Part shown: positions 8,284-16,573 of the stretch, piece after piece
How positions within the stretch are numbered: position 1 is the stretch's first letter
How the letters are laid out: every line of letters begins with the position of its first letter
DNA from: JAFDZW01 sp964404255
GTDB taxonomy: Bacteria > Bacteroidota > Ignavibacteria > Palsa-1295
DNA length: 64,000 bases
Assembly (NCBI GenBank): GCA_964404255.1
Contig: CAYOJJ010000006.1
Coordinates: 83,184-147,183 of the forward strand
Reading direction: 5' to 3'
Translations under genes and position numbers: made by a program
The notes under the pieces: generated by a model
Told to the model about the DNA's origin: nothing
The model's database searches: none
The model's input: the letters and a program-made list of their open reading frames with translations, nothing else

Positions 8284-9403
8284 ATGTACCCCCGTTATAA
8301 GTGCAAATACCATCGGCTACGGTAGAAAACCAAAGCGGTCCTGTATTATCTTTATAGATATTACAGATTCGATTGCTCGGCAGCCCGTCCTTAGTAGTAT
8401 AGTTGGTCAGCGTTTTCCCATCGAATTTCCAGGCTCCGGCATCGACCGTCCCGATCCAAAGATTACCATCGTTATCTTCGTTCAAACTAAAAATACGACC
8501 GATCGTGCCAGGCTCATCTTTTACGATCTCTCCACTTAAAAATGCTTTATTCGTGAGCCCACGTTCTTCGGCAATATTGATGAACGTGTTGCCATCATAG
8601 CGAAATAACCCGCCGCCATTATTACCTGCCCAGATATTTCCATGCTTATCCTGGAAGAGCGCGCGAACAGCAGCTCCGCCAAGATGATGATCGTTGAACC
8701 AGGTAAAGGTTTTTCCGTCGTACTTAAAGACGCCACGAAGTTCGGTCCCTACCCACAAATTTCCTTCACGATCGACCAAGGTACAATACCCGGTGTAAGC
8801 ATTAAGAATGCTCGAAGGGGGGATGGGGTCGAATGCTTTCTCATTCGGCGCTTCGGGCAACGGGAAATAAGTAAAAGAAGTACCATCATAGCGATTGACT
8901 CCGCCATATGCGGGAAACCACTTGAGCGGTGTCTGCTGATTTACAACAGGGACTGATTTCCAGGTCGTCCCTGCTTTTGCCTCGGCAGAACGGCCATAAA
9001 TAGTTTTAGGCGAGAGCCCGTTCTTTTCCGTTAGAGCAGAAAATGAATTGCCATCGTATTTGGTGAGGCCATCGGCTGTTTCAAACCATACATTGCCGGC
9101 TGCATCTTCGGAAATATGGCGAATATTATTATTGGAGATCCCATCTTTTACTGTATAAGTAGTAAAAGCCTTACCATCGAATCGCGAGATACCCTGGCCA
9201 TCGGTACCGATCCAGATATTCCCGGCTTTATCCTGATAGACGGCTCGTATCTCTTTGCTCGGCAAGGTGTCGGAGATTGTGCCGGCCGGAGCAGTACTTT
9301 TGCTTTCTTTAGAAGCGGCTTTGTCTTTTGTGGTGCAGGAAGTAATAAGCGTTGCCGCTGCTACTATCAGGCAGTAAGAACGCAATAGGGTACGAGATGG
9401 CAT
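8249..9403 (-). CDS. Two-component-regulator-type beta-propeller lipoprotein
   Basis: 384 aa. N-terminal lipoprotein signal with a lipobox ending at Cys23 (LITSC), a Ser/Ala-rich linker, then about six copies of the regulator propeller (Reg_prop) repeat, each with a core such as NIWIGTDGQGISRFDGKAFT, NVWFETADGLTKYDG or NLWVGTELRGVFKYDGKTFT. In Bacteroidota such repeats form the periplasmic sensor of hybrid two-component systems; here there is no kinase, transmembrane helix or output domain, so it is a stand-alone lipid-anchored propeller of unknown ligand. No T9SS tail is present. The 3' end overlaps the VOC gene by 35 nt in convergent orientation. Confidence 0.85.
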   Translation of the reverse strand: MPSRTLLRSYCLIVAAATLITSCTTKDKAASKESKSTAPAGTISDTLPSKEIRAVYQDKAGNIWIGTDGQGISRFDGKAFTTYTVKDGISNNNIRHISEDAAGNVWFETADGLTKYDGNSFSALTEKNGLSPKTIYGRSAEAKAGTTWKSVPVVNQQTPLKWFPAYGGVNRYDGTSFTYFPLPEAPNEKAFDPIPPSSILNAYTGYCTLVDREGNLWVGTELRGVFKYDGKTFTWFNDHHLGGAAVRALFQDKHGNIWAGNNGGGLFRYDGNTFINIAEERGLTNKAFLSGEIVKDEPGTIGRIFSLNEDNDGNLWIGTVDAGAWKFDGKTLTNYTTKDGLPSNRICNIYKDNTGPLWFSTVADGICTYNGGTFTAFSGNHRPE

Positions 9404-9486
9404 TATATATCAAATAGTTACCATCCCCTCTACTGATCGAGAAGTAAGATTGTTTCGTCAGAAATAAAACTGGCGCGGCGCTCAGG

Positions 9487-10308
9487 TCAGTCCTGAATAA
9501 GTATCATAGTGCTGGAAATAACTGTGTTGCCTGCTAGCAGTCGTAAGACATAGACTCCATTGGCGATTCCTGCTCTATCAAGTACTATTTCATTCCCTGA
9601 AATACCCGATATTTCCTTTACTTGTTCACCGAGCATGTTACAGAGTACTAAATGCGCGTTGAGCAGTTGAGAATTGAAATGGATGGTCGCACTACTACTC
9701 AGAGGATTAGGAAACACTTGGATGTCATCTTTCTGCGCTACTGTATAGTTTTGCACTGCAGCCGTTGTTGTTTGTCCGGCAACAATAGGAGAATCGGGCG
9801 TTTGGTTATAGGCAAAATCCTTTATGGTAAAACTTGAGCGATCGACTGGGATAGTGATTCTGGCCCAGGCATAATGCCATTTCCCGCTTTTTTTAACTCT
9901 AAATCCGAAGTAGCTATCCTCTCCGCTGTACCAGGGATCGTTCAATATGCCGCAACAATCATGGCCCCATGTACTCGAATTCTTCCCAACGGTATCGGCG
10001 AAGGACAATACTCTTGCGTGTCCATCGCTTCCGATCAATACTTGCCCGACAATAGAGGGATCGGGAGCATTTTGCAATTCTACGCTTATTAACTGCGGGT
10101 CCGGGTTAAAGTGTCGTACTTCAAATTCGTAATGGCCATCATGATCGAGATCGATATAATAGCCCTTCTCTTGCTCAGTAGTAGTTGCCGATACAGTGCT
10201 ATCGGGATCGACGTCAGTATATAGAACTTGGCCCCTTGCAGTGACACAGGATAGCAGTAATACTGCTACTATTGGTAATGCCTTTTGCAGGCCTTGTATA
10301 AAAGTCAT
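9487..10308 (-). CDS. Secreted protein with T9SS C-terminal sorting domain
   Basis: 273 aa. Signal peptide of about 26 residues (LPIVAVLLLSCVTARG). The middle part, roughly residues 45-185, has no family I recognise; it starts with a YYIDLDHDGHYEFEV segment that resembles an FG-GAP/calcium-binding loop. The last 80 residues form a type A sorting domain: VFPNPLSSSATIHF, then a beta sandwich, then IANGVYVLRLLAGNTV and a short final strand. T9SS cargo is exported through Sec, then across the outer membrane and cleaved or anchored at the surface. Stand-alone gene, function unknown. Confidence 0.82.
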   Translation of the reverse strand: MTFIQGLQKALPIVAVLLLSCVTARGQVLYTDVDPDSTVSATTTEQEKGYYIDLDHDGHYEFEVRHFNPDPQLISVELQNAPDPSIVGQVLIGSDGHARVLSFADTVGKNSSTWGHDCCGILNDPWYSGEDSYFGFRVKKSGKWHYAWARITIPVDRSSFTIKDFAYNQTPDSPIVAGQTTTAAVQNYTVAQKDDIQVFPNPLSSSATIHFNSQLLNAHLVLCNMLGEQVKEISGISGNEIVLDRAGIANGVYVLRLLAGNTVISSTMILIQD

Positions 10309-10416
10309 CTATAAATAATCCAAAATGCAGGCATTTGTTTTTCTTGGTAATTGCGAATATCCTCGCTGCAGGCGATGTTCTCTGACTACTAACTACTGAT
10401 TACTGACTATTATATT

Positions 10417-10650
10417 ATGGCAACGAAGATACGACGCCCGCCGCTTACTCAAAAGACGCTTTCGGGATTATTGGAATTGGTGGCTTTTGCCGAAGATAAA
10501 GGTCCGGTGGAAATGCTTGGCGGCGATCCCTTTGCGTGGGAAGGTACGCCTCAGGGAGCGGAAATGATGCAGCGATGGGAGGCTATTATGGCTGCCTGTA
10601 AATGGATCGAAAATCTGCGCGAGTATAAAGCAAAAAAAACGAAAGCCTGA
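10417..10650 (+). CDS. Small hypothetical protein
   Basis: 77 aa (starts MATKIRRPPLTQKTLSGLLE), basic at both ends with an acidic, Trp-containing middle (DPFAWEGTPQGAEMMQRWEA) predicted to be mostly helical. No signal peptide, no motif I recognise. It sits alone between a T9SS gene and the anti-sigma gene, and its stop lies 1 nt from the convergent gene's stop. Four tandem heptamers lie directly before its start codon. Composition and codon use look like the neighbours, so I consider it real, but no role can be assigned. Confidence 0.65.
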   Translation: MATKIRRPPLTQKTLSGLLELVAFAEDKGPVEMLGGDPFAWEGTPQGAEMMQRWEAIMAACKWIENLREYKAKKTKA

Positions 10651-10651
10651 T

Positions 10652-11089
10652 CTATGCCTCTGCTACTTTCTTTATCAACTGTACCACACACTTGCCATCG
10701 CGGTAATCGAAGTTAATGTGATCGACCAAATGATGCATTAAGAAAATACCCAGCCCACCCGGCGTTTTTGATTTCACACGCTCGGCGATCATTTCCTGAT
10801 TCGGCAGCGTCGGGTTGAACGGTTTATCGTCCTCCCAGGTGATCTCGTAAATGATCTCCGAGTGCCGCTGGTCCGTTTCGCAGGCACAGCCGATCGTACA
10901 CGGATGGTGGCTCGCGACGTGACGAATAACATTCGTCGCCGCTTCATCGACGGCGAGCGCGATCTTGCGCAATACATCGTCGGCAAGGCCGAACAGCTGG
11001 CCGGTCCGCAGTACAAAACTGCGCAGCTCTGCCAGCACCGAGGTATCGGGTTCGAATTGCTGTTGCTCTATGATCTCTTCTGGTGCCAT
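10652..11089 (-). CDS. Anti-sigma regulatory serine kinase (RsbW/SpoIIAB-like HATPase)
   Basis: 145 aa GHKL-fold ATP-binding protein. The N-box is ALAVDEAATNVIRH (Asn in ATN), and the G-box region TPGGLGIFLMHHLVD follows a conserved DDKPFNP segment. In partner-switching modules this protein binds a target (often a sigma factor) and phosphorylates the STAS antagonist. It directly follows the STAS gene with start and stop sharing a base (TAATG), and the SpoIIE-type phosphatase gene lies just upstream, so all three parts of the switch are in one operon. No sigma gene is adjacent; the target is unknown. Confidence 0.9.
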   Translation of the reverse strand: MAPEEIIEQQQFEPDTSVLAELRSFVLRTGQLFGLADDVLRKIALAVDEAATNVIRHVASHHPCTIGCACETDQRHSEIIYEITWEDDKPFNPTLPNQEMIAERVKSKTPGGLGIFLMHHLVDHINFDYRDGKCVVQLIKKVAEA

Positions 11090-11457
11090 TAGTGTATGAA
11101 TGCTGCTGCCGCTTCTTCGATGCTTGGGGTGATGGTAAAGACGACGGGAAAGCCGAGCAGATCGAGCACATGATAGATCTTCTCCGGCACTTTCGCGAAT
11201 TTCATATCGCCGCCATCGGAACGGACTTCTTCGATAAAGCCCATCAGCACGCCAAGCCCGGCGCTGGAAATATATTCGAGCGCGGAAAAATCGAGGATCA
11301 GCTTATGCTTATGCCGGGTGCGAACGCATTGTTCGAGAAAATTTTCGAATTCCGGCGCAGTATGCGCATCGAGCTGGCCGGATAATGCGATGACCGTAAT
11401 GCCGGCATCCGGGGATGCGGCCTCAACGGCAGAGAATTGTGAGGGGGTGATTGCCAT
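11089..11457 (-). CDS. STAS-domain anti-sigma factor antagonist
   Basis: 122 aa single STAS domain: VIALSGQLDAHTAPEFENFL, then LILDFSALEYISSAGLGVLM, where one of the serines in ISSAG is the expected phosphorylation site (the family has DxSxxxxxSSGL/SAGL). It should bind the neighbouring HATPase kinase when unphosphorylated and release that kinase's target. Lies 7 nt downstream of the phosphatase gene that would dephosphorylate it and overlaps the kinase gene by 1 nt. RsbV/SpoIIAA-like; signal and target unknown. Confidence 0.92.
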   Translation of the reverse strand: MAITPSQFSAVEAASPDAGITVIALSGQLDAHTAPEFENFLEQCVRTRHKHKLILDFSALEYISSAGLGVLMGFIEEVRSDGGDMKFAKVPEKIYHVLDLLGFPVVFTITPSIEEAAAAFIH

Positions 11458-11464
11458 AGTACGT

Positions 11465-13750
11465 TTATCGTTCTATAGATGAAGTATTCGAATGAGCGGA
11501 GTCGAGCTTTCTGACGATCACGAACGTGGCATCGTCGGAGAACGAAGCATCGCCCGAAAACAGCAGGACATCGCGCAATATTCTATCGGTCATTTTCTGA
11601 ATAGATTCTTCGAAGCGCGCCGCGCGCACGATCTCGGCGAAGCGCACATAGCCAAGCTCTTCGCCAGCAGCATCGCGGACTTCCGTAATGCCATCGCTAA
11701 AGAGAATGAGCGTCTCGCCCGGATCGAGCAGAATTTGTTTCTGTTCGAGAACCACATCGAAAATGTTTTTTCCAACGAAGCCGAGCCCCATTCCTTTCGG
11801 TTGCAGATACTGGTACTCGCCGTTGGAAGCAAAAATTAGTAACGGGGTATGTCCGGCTCTCGAATAATACAGCGCATCACCTTCAAAGCCGATGGCAGCA
11901 AGCGTTACGAACGCCCGTCGGAATCCCTGGTCTGCTATATTACGCATTAATGCGTCGTTGGTTCCGATGAAGAGTTGCTTTATTGAAGCGGAAGTCGGCG
12001 CCAGCGCTTGCACGATACCTTTGATCTCGGCCATGAAGATCGAAGCCGAAATACCTTTGCCGGATACATCGCCGATGAGTGCTATCGGTGCACCGGTTGA
12101 AAGCGTAGTAAAATCATAGTAATCGCCGCCTACTTCATACGCCGGAATGCTCACCGCACTCACCTCATATCCTTCGATATCCGGGACTTTATTCGGCAAT
12201 AAACTCTGCTGCATCGAGCGCGCGGCGCGAAGCTCGCCATCGAACTTTTGCTTATCGATCGAATCGGCAAGTAAGCGTGCGGTATCGAGCGCAAGCGTTG
12301 CAATATCGCTGAAGGCCGTGAGCACGGTTACATCTTCATCGTCGTATCCATATTCCTGTTCTTTTGCAACATAGATCACTCCGCGCACTTCATCTTTATG
12401 CAGCAGCGGTACGGCAATAATAGAGGAAAGGGAAGGATAGGCATAGGGCGGCGTGGCTTGGAAATTACCTGCGGTAATAAGCACGGGCTTCGTTGTCGCC
12501 TGCAATTCCTGCTCGAGCGAGCGGTAAGTACCGGTAGCATTCAACTGGCTATGCGGAGCCTGCAATATGAATTCCGTCGCTTCGACTTCGATCGCATTGT
12601 AGGATTTATATAATCGCGCTTCACCCGAAGCGGCGCCGAAGGCAGGTTTGAAATTCATCTCGAGCCAGGCGCAATCGGACTTTGTCGCTTCTTTTGCAAG
12701 CGCGGCGATCTGATCTGCTAACTGCGGAATATCGAGCAGCAGCTCGCTGGTAAGAACATCCGAGCTAAAGCGAGTAAGCTTCGCCAATGATTTTACTTCC
12801 GCCGCGCGCCGCTCGACAAGCTCGGTAGATGAAAGTGAAAACAGTGCATGGAAAAAGACCAGCCCGAAGTAGGATGATACACCGAGCATCGCTACATGGA
12901 TAATGCCATGCAGGATATTCGCATAATGTTCGAGGATGCCGCCGGTATAGCCATCGGAATAATTAATAACGACGACGATACTCAGCAGGGTACTGAGCGC
13001 ACTATAAACGAGAACCCGGTTTTTATCTTTGCGCGAAACGTGTGGTATCCAATCGATCTTGAACCAGAGGAAGAGCGTGGAGAAGATTACAAGAAAACGT
13101 AACCCATACATCGTGATCTCGACGCCGGTATCGTTCGGGAAGACGTGTGCATGATCGGTTAAATAATCGGCGAGGCCGAAGAGACCGATTGGCACGAACC
13201 ATAAATAAAACCGGCGGCGAAGCTCGCGCGTCTTTTGCCAGATGAAGAGGAATTTCGAAAAGCCGACAAGAATAGCAGCGAACCCAGTCAGCCATACAAT
13301 ACCAAGCGTATCGATACTGATGACGGTATTCGGTGTGAGCGGTATAAAATATTTATCGAGCTTTAGCGTAAAGAGCTCCGGTAGAAACGCGAAGAGCTCT
13401 CCGAAGGCAAGCGTAATCACGAACCACCGTAATGCTTTTACCGGGACCTGGCTCGCTTCTTCTTTTCCGGCTCGCCGCGATAGATCGCGATAGCGAAGAA
13501 TGAAGGGGTTCAGTGCGCGGGACCAGAAATAGATCGTCAGGATCTGCAATAAGGCCCGGATAATATCGAGCGTCGTACCCTGAAGCGTCTTGAGCGAGTG
13601 CGCTATAAGATCGATCACGAAGATCGATATATAGATGAGCAGACCCATAAGCGCATAAAAGGCCGTGCGGGTAGCGACGCCCTTGAAAAAGGACGTAAAT
13701 CGCTCCCGGACGATATGCGTCACGGTCAGTTCGCGCTCTTCGGTACTCAT
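11465..13750 (-). CDS. Membrane SpoIIE-type PP2C phosphatase with GAF domain
   Basis: 761 aa. About six to seven membrane helices fill roughly residues 30-310, a GAF-like sensor domain spans about 330-510 (including SSIIAVPLLHKDEVRGVIYV), and a SpoIIE/RsbU-type PP2C domain ends the protein: YEVGGDYYDF, LIGDVSGKGISASIFMAEIK, LILFSDGITEVRDA and FSDDATFVIV carry the metal-binding aspartates. It probably dephosphorylates the STAS protein encoded immediately downstream in response to a membrane or small-molecule signal. First gene of the three-gene partner-switching operon. Confidence 0.92.
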   Translation of the reverse strand: MSTEERELTVTHIVRERFTSFFKGVATRTAFYALMGLLIYISIFVIDLIAHSLKTLQGTTLDIIRALLQILTIYFWSRALNPFILRYRDLSRRAGKEEASQVPVKALRWFVITLAFGELFAFLPELFTLKLDKYFIPLTPNTVISIDTLGIVWLTGFAAILVGFSKFLFIWQKTRELRRRFYLWFVPIGLFGLADYLTDHAHVFPNDTGVEITMYGLRFLVIFSTLFLWFKIDWIPHVSRKDKNRVLVYSALSTLLSIVVVINYSDGYTGGILEHYANILHGIIHVAMLGVSSYFGLVFFHALFSLSSTELVERRAAEVKSLAKLTRFSSDVLTSELLLDIPQLADQIAALAKEATKSDCAWLEMNFKPAFGAASGEARLYKSYNAIEVEATEFILQAPHSQLNATGTYRSLEQELQATTKPVLITAGNFQATPPYAYPSLSSIIAVPLLHKDEVRGVIYVAKEQEYGYDDEDVTVLTAFSDIATLALDTARLLADSIDKQKFDGELRAARSMQQSLLPNKVPDIEGYEVSAVSIPAYEVGGDYYDFTTLSTGAPIALIGDVSGKGISASIFMAEIKGIVQALAPTSASIKQLFIGTNDALMRNIADQGFRRAFVTLAAIGFEGDALYYSRAGHTPLLIFASNGEYQYLQPKGMGLGFVGKNIFDVVLEQKQILLDPGETLILFSDGITEVRDAAGEELGYVRFAEIVRAARFEESIQKMTDRILRDVLLFSGDASFSDDATFVIVRKLDSAHSNTSSIER

Positions 13751-13807
13751 AACGTAAGCTATTCTATACGCTTTCGGGAGGTGTTGAGTTCAGGGGACCC
13801 TATACCA

Positions 13808-15277
13808 TTATTCCAACCCCAGATCCGCTCTATCCAGCAACGGCCCGGCTGAGGACTTTTGCAGCGTTTTATCGGTCTTGATGCCGAGATCGCGAAGCTG
13901 CTCTGCCTGGCGGATAAGATTGCCTTTGCCCGTCGATAATTTATTGACCGCGCCTTCGTAGCCTTTCTTCGCATCGTCGATCTTCTTACCGATCGTCTCG
14001 ATATCTTCCACGAAGCCGACGAACTTCTCATACATACTGCCGGCCTTCTTGGCGATCTCGAGCGCGTTCTTCGTCTGCCGCTCCTGCTTCCAGATCGAAG
14101 AGATCGTACGTAGCGTCGCGAGTAACGTCGAAGGACTGACGATCACGATCTTGCGATCCCACGCATACGCAAACAATTCGGCATCGGCTTGTACTGCCAG
14201 GCCGAACGAGGATTCTATCGGCATGAAGAGCAGGATAAAATCCGGCTGGCGCAATGCCGAAATACTCTGGTAGTTCTTTTCGGAAAGGCCTTTGATGTGA
14301 TTGCGAACGGAGGCGATGTGCTGCTTGAGCGCCTCGCTGCGCTCGGCCTCTGATTCAGCGGCGATGTAGCGATCGAAGGCGATGAGCGAGACTTTGGAAT
14401 CGATGATCAGGTGCCGCTCATCTGGCAGGTACACCACGACGTCGGGGAATTGGCGGCCGTCCTCGCTCGAAAAGCTTTCCTGCAATTTATACTCGAGGTC
14501 TTTGCGCAGGCCGGAGTATTCCAGTACTTTTTCGAGGATCAGTTCGCCCCAGTTGCCCTGCTGCTTGGTATCGCCTTTGAGTGCACGCGTGAGGTTGTGC
14601 GCTTCCTGCGAGATCTGCTTGTTGAGTTCGACAAGCTGCAATATCTCGCCGCGAAGGGTATTGCGTTCGCGGGCCTCGGCAGTATAAACGGTATCGATGC
14701 GCTCGTGAAAATCTTTTATCTTCTCGTGCAATGGCTTAAGCACGGCATCGAGATGTTCGCGGTTGACGCTCGTAAATTTTTCCGTCTTTTCTTCGAGGAT
14801 CTTATTGGCGGCATTCTCAAAAACGGTCTGTATTTGTTGGTGCACGCTTTCGGTATCCTGCGAGAGCGATCTGTATTTCTCCTGCTCGGCGCGAAGCGTA
14901 GCGGCGGTATCGGCAAGCTCGGAGCGGAAATTCTGGGCGCTGGTCTCGGCTTCGTTTAAGGCGCTGGTTAGCTCCCCGATCTGTACCTGTAACTGATGGC
15001 GCAATTCCTGAAAGCTCTTGCGCTCGGCATTGAGCGTTGCCTCGGCCGAGGCAAGCTCCTGGGCGCTCGTTTGCGCGAGACGTCGCTCTTCGCCAAGCTC
15101 CGCGCGAAGCGCGGCGCCTTCTTTTTCGAGGGCCTGATGCTGCGTCTTAACAATACCAAGCTCAAGCCGAAGCGCTTCCGAAGCATCGGAAGGTGCCGCC
15201 GCCGCACGGCTTTTCATATAAAACCACGCTACACAAAAGCCAAGCGCCAGCCCGGCCAAAAGAAAAACAAACGTCAT
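13808..15277 (-). CDS. rmuC: DNA recombination protein RmuC
   Basis: 489 aa. An N-terminal membrane anchor (TFVFLLAGLALGFCVAWFYM), a long coiled coil at about residues 30-180, then the RmuC domain with LEYSGLRKDLEYKLQESF, FPDVVVYLPDERHLIIDSKV and DFILLFMPIESSFGLAV. RmuC is related to restriction-endonuclease-like folds and limits inversions at short inverted repeats; its biochemical role is not settled. The start at 15277 gives a proper anchor. It ends 57 nt before the phosphatase operon's first codon. Confidence 0.93.
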   Translation of the reverse strand: MTFVFLLAGLALGFCVAWFYMKSRAAAAPSDASEALRLELGIVKTQHQALEKEGAALRAELGEERRLAQTSAQELASAEATLNAERKSFQELRHQLQVQIGELTSALNEAETSAQNFRSELADTAATLRAEQEKYRSLSQDTESVHQQIQTVFENAANKILEEKTEKFTSVNREHLDAVLKPLHEKIKDFHERIDTVYTAEARERNTLRGEILQLVELNKQISQEAHNLTRALKGDTKQQGNWGELILEKVLEYSGLRKDLEYKLQESFSSEDGRQFPDVVVYLPDERHLIIDSKVSLIAFDRYIAAESEAERSEALKQHIASVRNHIKGLSEKNYQSISALRQPDFILLFMPIESSFGLAVQADAELFAYAWDRKIVIVSPSTLLATLRTISSIWKQERQTKNALEIAKKAGSMYEKFVGFVEDIETIGKKIDDAKKGYEGAVNKLSTGKGNLIRQAEQLRDLGIKTDKTLQKSSAGPLLDRADLGLE

Positions 15278-15309
15278 AGGTGCCTATTGTTGCTACGTTG
15301 GTAGTAGAA

Positions 15310-15343
15310 CACTACAGCAAGGGGAAACAATAGATTCGCGGGA
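15310..15343 (+). repeat. 34-bp imperfect direct repeat, copy 1
   Basis: Begins CACTACAGCAAGG and ends TAGATTCGCGGGA. It matches the copy at 15833-15866 at 31 of 34 positions. The pair brackets the small lipoprotein gene 15432-15827, copy 1 being 89 nt before its start. No third copy seen in the window. Confidence 0.85.
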
Positions 15344-15431
15344 TTAATATATAGTAGTAGGCACCGAACCCAAGCCGGTTAGTGTAGTGTTCGATCAGTT
15401 ATTGGATTGATAAAATTCATCACAGTCTACT

Positions 15432-15827
15432 ATGCACAGAATAGTTATACTTCTTATTGCTTTTCTACTGCTGAATGCGGTAGGGTGCTCGTCTATCGAA
15501 CCGATCCATTTCAAAGGAATATCAACCACTTCGGCCGACTATCCCACCAAACCCGACCCACTGCCGGCAGAAGCAGACTGGGCTGTACAGGAAGATTCTT
15601 CGTATGCTGAGGTGATCATCGGATCGGAACCTCGCACCCACTTCGATCTTCCCAAAGGCGAACCCGTAAGATTCTTCCGGGATCGTGGTCAGTGGAAATC
15701 AAAAGAGATCGACGGATGGACTGTTAGTGCCATTCAACGAGGCGATTCACTTTTTATATATCGCAGTGTAGGAGATGGTGGGGTAGCCTATAAACTTCAG
15801 CAGGAAAAGGATGTTATTATGCCATAG
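15432..15827 (+). CDS. Small lipoprotein, unknown function
   Basis: 131 aa. Clear lipoprotein signal (RIVILLIAFLLLNAVGCSS; lipobox NAVGC, Cys19). The mature part of about 110 residues is acidic, with PTKPDPLPAEADWAV and a beta-rich C-terminal half; I do not recognise a family. It lies between the divergent rmuC gene and the AT-rich island, and 34-bp direct repeats flank it on both sides, which suggests this segment was inserted or duplicated as a unit. Its composition is closer to the core genes than to the island. Confidence 0.7.
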   Translation: MHRIVILLIAFLLLNAVGCSSIEPIHFKGISTTSADYPTKPDPLPAEADWAVQEDSSYAEVIIGSEPRTHFDLPKGEPVRFFRDRGQWKSKEIDGWTVSAIQRGDSLFIYRSVGDGGVAYKLQQEKDVIMP

Positions 15828-15832
15828 CAGGG

Positions 15833-15866
15833 CACTACAGCAAGGGAAAACAGTAGATTCGTGGGA
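15833..15866 (+). repeat. 34-bp imperfect direct repeat, copy 2
   Basis: Begins CACTACAGCAAGG and ends TAGATTCGTGGGA; three substitutions relative to 15310-15343. Starts 6 nt after the lipoprotein stop codon and lies at the left edge of the AT-rich island. Confidence 0.85.
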
Positions 15867-15882
15867 GGAAATAACAGAAATT

Positions 15883-15942
15883 CGAAAGCCCCGGTGAGCA
15901 GCCGGGGCTTTCGCAGCACAGATCAGGGAGGACCTGATTTTT
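15883..15942 (+). terminator. Double hairpin, second with U-tract: probable terminator
   Basis: First hairpin 15883-15913 is a perfect 12-bp stem (CGAAAGCCCCGG / CCGGGGCTTTCG) with a 7-nt loop but no T-run. Second hairpin 15922-15938 (ATCAGG / CCTGAT, loop GAGGA) is followed by five Ts. Together they should end the lipoprotein transcript. The rest of the 341-bp gap 15828-16168 holds the repeat copy, these hairpins and the GTTAAC sites. Confidence 0.7.
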
Positions 15943-16069
15943 GTCTTACCTATCCTTCCGTTAGGTCGTTCGACGGACAACCGATGATAGAAAATTTGCT
16001 ATTTAGTTGAAAAATAGTTAGTTATGCCATGTAAAAACAGTGTTAGATTGCCCTTGTAAAATGTAAACC

Positions 16070-16126
16070 ATAGTTAACAGGATGTATAAAGGGTTTTTGT
16101 TAACTATAGTTTCATTTTGTTAACTA
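16070..16126 (+). promoter_or_regulatory. Three GTTAAC-centred operator-like sites upstream of XRE gene
   Basis: ATAGTTAACA (16070-16079) is the exact inverted complement of TGTTAACTAT (16098-16107), and TGTTAACTA recurs at 16118-16126. Spacing of the site centres is 28 and about 20 bp. They lie 43-99 bp before the XRE start, the usual place for autoregulation by small XRE repressors such as restriction-modification C proteins. A TACTTTTG sequence (TAnnTTTG class) at 16156-16163 could be the core promoter. Binding is inferred, not shown. Confidence 0.5.
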
Positions 16127-16168
16127 AGGTACACAAAGAAATTTGGGGTATTTTCTACTTTTGTGCCC

Positions 16169-16411
16169 ATGGATATAAGGCAAATCGTGGGCGCCAATGT
16201 TAAGCATATTCGGGAGCAAAAAGGATGGGTACAAGAGGACTTGGCGGTTATTTCTAAGGTTAGCAGAACCTATATAGCTCAGATCGAGGCAGGGAAGCGG
16301 GCGGTTACTATTGATATGTTAGTAAAGCTGGCGGAGGCATTTAAGGTTAGTGCTTCAGACCTTTTGATAGCAGATTTTTACCAATCTCAGGCAGACAATA
16401 GGAAGAACTGA
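16169..16411 (+). CDS. XRE-family HTH regulator
   Basis: 80 aa from ATG 16169 (an in-frame GTG two codons earlier is possible). The whole protein is one Cro/C1 helix-turn-helix domain: RQIVGANVKHIREQKGWVQ, then LAVISKVSRTYIAQIEAGKR as the HTH proper. Size and sequence type are like C-regulators of restriction systems. The region is clearly richer in A and T than the flanking core genes. It precedes the AAA_13 ATPase by 162 bp in the same direction and probably controls itself and perhaps that gene through the GTTAAC repeats upstream. Confidence 0.88.
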   Translation: MDIRQIVGANVKHIREQKGWVQEDLAVISKVSRTYIAQIEAGKRAVTIDMLVKLAEAFKVSASDLLIADFYQSQADNRKN

Positions 16412-16573
16412 GATTCATTAATTTAGGAGTTGCTCCTGAAAATATGGTAGTTGCCTCTCAATAATAATACCTCCAGGATAAAGTTTGAAGTTTTTACTCA
16501 AATATTAGTGTGATGATTCTTACGTATTTTTGGTATAAATTAACCATCATCTCAATATTATTATAGAAGTAAA

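Noticed and set aside
8249..9403. Reading the propeller lipoprotein as a T9SS cargo or hybrid sensor kinase
   Set aside because: No sorting domain, no kinase or membrane helix other than the signal; only the propeller repeats are present.
15747..15980. Minus-strand ORF of 77 codons over the lipoprotein 3' end and terminator
   Set aside because: It runs through the repeat copy and two terminator hairpins and has no motif.
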